Origin: Candidatus Dadabacteria bacterium
GTDB taxonomy: Bacteria; J088
Direction: 5' to 3'
Length of the DNA: 7,703 nt
NCBI GenBank assembly: GCA_003695505.1
Contig: RFIY01000224.1
Coordinates: 1-7,703, forward strand
In this document: positions 6,029-7,703 of the stretch, in pieces
Layout: each line of letters starts with the position of its first letter
How positions within the stretch are numbered: position 1 is the first letter of the stretch
Position numbers and translations under genes: made by a program
The notes under the pieces: model-generated
What the model was told of the DNA's origin: nothing
What the model saw: the letters and a program-made list of their open reading frames with translations, nothing else
The model's database searches: none

Positions 6029-7703
6029 TGGGCAACTGTGCAATCATTGGCGTCGGCCAGACGAAATACGCGGCGCAACGTGACGACGTATCGATTCCGG
6101 GCCTGGTTCGCGAGGCCTGTCAGCGCGCATTGACCGACGCAGGCATGGACTGGACCGATATCGACTGCGTCGTCATCGGCAAGGCGCCGGACACGTTCGA
6201 AGGCATCATGATGCCGGAACTGTTCCTGGCCGAAGCGCTCGGCGCCGTCGGCAAACCGATCCTGCGCGTCCACACGGCTGGCAGCGTTGGCGGCTCGACG
6301 GCGATCGCGGCCGCCAGTCATGTCATGGCCGGCAAGTATAAACGCGTACTGACCGTCGCATTCGAAAAGCAGTCTGAATCGAATGCAATGTGGGCCCTGT
6401 CTCCGGCGATCCCCTTTCAGCCGGCCATGCTGTCGGGTGCGGGTGGCTATTTTTCACCGATCGTGCGCAGCTACATTCGCAAATCGGAGGCGCCGCCGCA
6501 CATCGGCCATCTCGTTGCCGTCAAGGACCGGCTGAATGCGCTCAGGAACCCGTACGCCCACCTGCATCTGCCCGACATCAATGTCGACATGGTCGCCCAG
6601 TCGCCGATGCTCTGGGAGCCTACGACATACCTGGAGACCTGTCCGTCATCGGATGGCGCGTGCGCGATGGTCATGGTCGATGACGACACCGCGAAGAGCT
6701 ACGATGGCCCGGTCGCCTGGGTTCGCGGGATGTCGATGCGCAGCGAGCCGGTGATGTTCGCGGGACGAGACATCGTCAACCCGCGCGCCGGACGGGAGTG
6801 CGCGCAGGACGTCTATCGCCAGGCGGGCATCACGAATCCGCTCGAGGAAGTCGACGCGGCCGAGATCTATGTCCCATTCTCCTGGTTCGAGCCGATCTGG
6901 CTGGAGAATCTCGGGTTTGCTCCCGAAGGCGAAGGCTGGAAACTGGTCGAGGACGGCACGACCTCGTTCGACGGCGCTTGTCCGTGGAACGCTTCTGGCG
7001 GCGTGCTGTCCAGCAACCCGATCGGCGCATCCGGCATGATTCGCTTTGCCGAAGCGGCGCAGCAGGTTCGTGGTCGCTGCGGCGAGCATCAGGTACCCGA
7101 TGCGAAACTGGCGCTCGGCCATGCCTACGGGGGCGGCAATCAGTTTTTCGCGATGTGGGCGGTCGGCAGCGACAAACCCGATGCCCCACCAAAGATCACC
7201 GTGAAACGTCGCAGGAATCGGCGCACTTTCAACCTGATGGATTTGTTCGAGACCGTCGTCGACTACGTTCCGTCCCGCGAGGCATTGGTCTGCGACGATG
7301 AGCGGTTCACCTACGAAGAACTCGACCGTGAAGCCAATCGCCTGGCACACTACCTGAAGTCCGTCGGCGTCGGCGCCGGTGACCACATCGGTCTGTATAT
7401 GTACAACTGCAGCGAGTATGTCGTCGCGACCCTCGCCGCACTGAAAATCCGCGCGGTCCCGTTCAACGTCAACTACCGCTGGGCGGTCGACGAGGTCGAG
7501 TACATCCAGAACTATGCGGACCTCAAGGTCATGCTGTTCCACGAACGCTACGCGCCGGTACTGAAGGAAGTGCGCGACCGCGGCGCGTCCGCCGACCACT
7601 TCATCGTGCTCGACGACGAGCCATCCGATGCAACCGCCGAACTCGGCGCCGTGCGTTACCGCGACGCATTTGCAGGGCAATCGGACGAGCGCGACTTCGA
7701 ACA
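6028..7703 (+). CDS. Ltp3-like thiolase domain fused in frame to an acyl-CoA synthetase (partial, runs off the end)
   Basis: One reading frame is open from ATG 6028 (GGAGG at 6016-6020, 7 nt upstream) to the window edge: 558 codons with no stop. Residues 1-380 are a thiolase-like domain closely resembling mycobacterial Ltp3. Gly85 replaces the nucleophilic Cys (VHTAGSVGGS), Tyr281 replaces the HDCF His (EIYVPF), Asn330 replaces the GHP His (SSNPIGASG), and ALGHAYGGG (362-370) closes the domain. Residues 382-400 are a Pro-rich then basic linker (KRRRNRR). Residues about 401-558 are the N-terminal part of an ANL-family acyl-CoA synthetase (NLMDLFE, FTYEELDREANRLAHYL, GLYMYNCSEYV, PFNVNYRW) of FadD19/FadD3 style. 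The AMP-binding P-loop and C-terminal lid lie beyond the window. The ligase would make the acyl-CoA by ATP-dependent ligation and the thiolase-like domain would act on a later intermediate. No SD precedes the possible internal starts (GTG 7201, ATG 7237). A sequencing error deleting a stop is the main alternative. Confidence 0.85.
   Translation, partial: MGNCAIIGVGQTKYAAQRDDVSIPGLVREACQRALTDAGMDWTDIDCVVIGKAPDTFEGIMMPELFLAEALGAVGKPILRVHTAGSVGGSTAIAAASHVMAGKYKRVLTVAFEKQSESNAMWALSPAIPFQPAMLSGAGGYFSPIVRSYIRKSEAPPHIGHLVAVKDRLNALRNPYAHLHLPDINVDMVAQSPMLWEPTTYLETCPSSDGACAMVMVDDDTAKSYDGPVAWVRGMSMRSEPVMFAGRDIVNPRAGRECAQDVYRQAGITNPLEEVDAAEIYVPFSWFEPIWLENLGFAPEGEGWKLVEDGTTSFDGACPWNASGGVLSSNPIGASGMIRFAEAAQQVRGRCGEHQVPDAKLALGHAYGGGNQFFAMWAVGSDKPDAPPKITVKRRRNRRTFNLMDLFETVVDYVPSREALVCDDERFTYEELDREANRLAHYLKSVGVGAGDHIGLYMYNCSEYVVATLAALKIRAVPFNVNYRWAVDEVEYIQNYADLKVMLFHERYAPVLKEVRDRGASADHFIVLDDEPSDATAELGAVRYRDAFAGQSDERDFE

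Noticed and set aside
4952-6043. 363-codon minus-strand frame opposite the 352-aa thiolase-like gene
   Set aside because: Antisense shadow of a gene with an SD, overlapping junctions and fold motifs. The translation is Arg/Gln-rich without family features.
6646-7680. 344-codon minus-strand frame opposite the fusion gene
   Set aside because: It runs antisense across both the thiolase-like and ligase parts, whose plus-strand motifs are unambiguous.
7201-7703. Separate acyl-CoA synthetase gene starting at GTG 7201 or ATG 7237
   Set aside because: There is no stop codon upstream in the same frame after the thiolase-like domain and no SD before either codon. A fusion is the simpler reading, with a sequencing error as the residual alternative.

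Overview
The window looks like part of a GC-rich, gene-dense bacterial chromosome. Pseudomonadota (perhaps a gammaproteobacterium) is my best guess. The clues are the base composition, the Mcd-type acyl-CoA dehydrogenase and a REP-like palindrome cluster. This is inference; no rRNA or other taxonomic marker is present.

Layout. (1) 1-222 (+): C-terminal end of an aspartate/glutamate racemase family protein. It converges on the next gene with only 5 nt between stop codons, and a hairpin covers both stops. (2) 228-1925 (-): a 565-aa acyl-CoA dehydrogenase with a long N-terminal extension, very like (2S)-methylsuccinyl-CoA dehydrogenase (Mcd) of the ethylmalonyl-CoA pathway. (3) 2041-3213 (-): an SCP2-type thiolase with intact Cys/His/His active-site residues. 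(4) 3214-3480: a divergent control region holding a near-perfect TetR-type operator palindrome, a degenerate second copy and a cluster of strong hairpins. (5) 3481-7703 (+): a tightly coupled operon whose genes overlap by 1 to 4 nt. It encodes an SCP2 sterol-carrier/DUF35 fusion, a stand-alone DUF35 OB-fold protein, a thiolase-like protein without catalytic Cys or His, and a second thiolase-like protein fused in frame to an acyl-CoA synthetase. The last gene runs off the right edge.

The operon is the main interest. Its two thiolase-like proteins resemble, from memory, the actinobacterial Ltp4 and Ltp3 proteins. Those are linked to aldol cleavage of C24-branched sterol side chains, and thiolase-like aldolases of this kind work with DUF35 partners. 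Here the Ltp3-like enzyme is continuous with an N-terminal AMP-binding domain of FadD19 style, the type of ligase that activates such side chains. A lipid-carrier domain is fused to one of the DUF35 scaffolds. Carrier, CoA ligase, aldolase-like subunits and scaffold would then be encoded as one physically linked module. The operator sequence also fits the published KstR consensus (cholesterol regulon) and equally the PsrA fatty-acid consensus. The working model is uptake and activation of a bulky branched or isoprenoid/steroid acyl chain, aldol or Claisen-type cleavage, and disposal of the released short acyl-CoA through the neighbouring thiolase and possibly the ethylmalonyl-CoA pathway. The substrate cannot be fixed from sequence alone.
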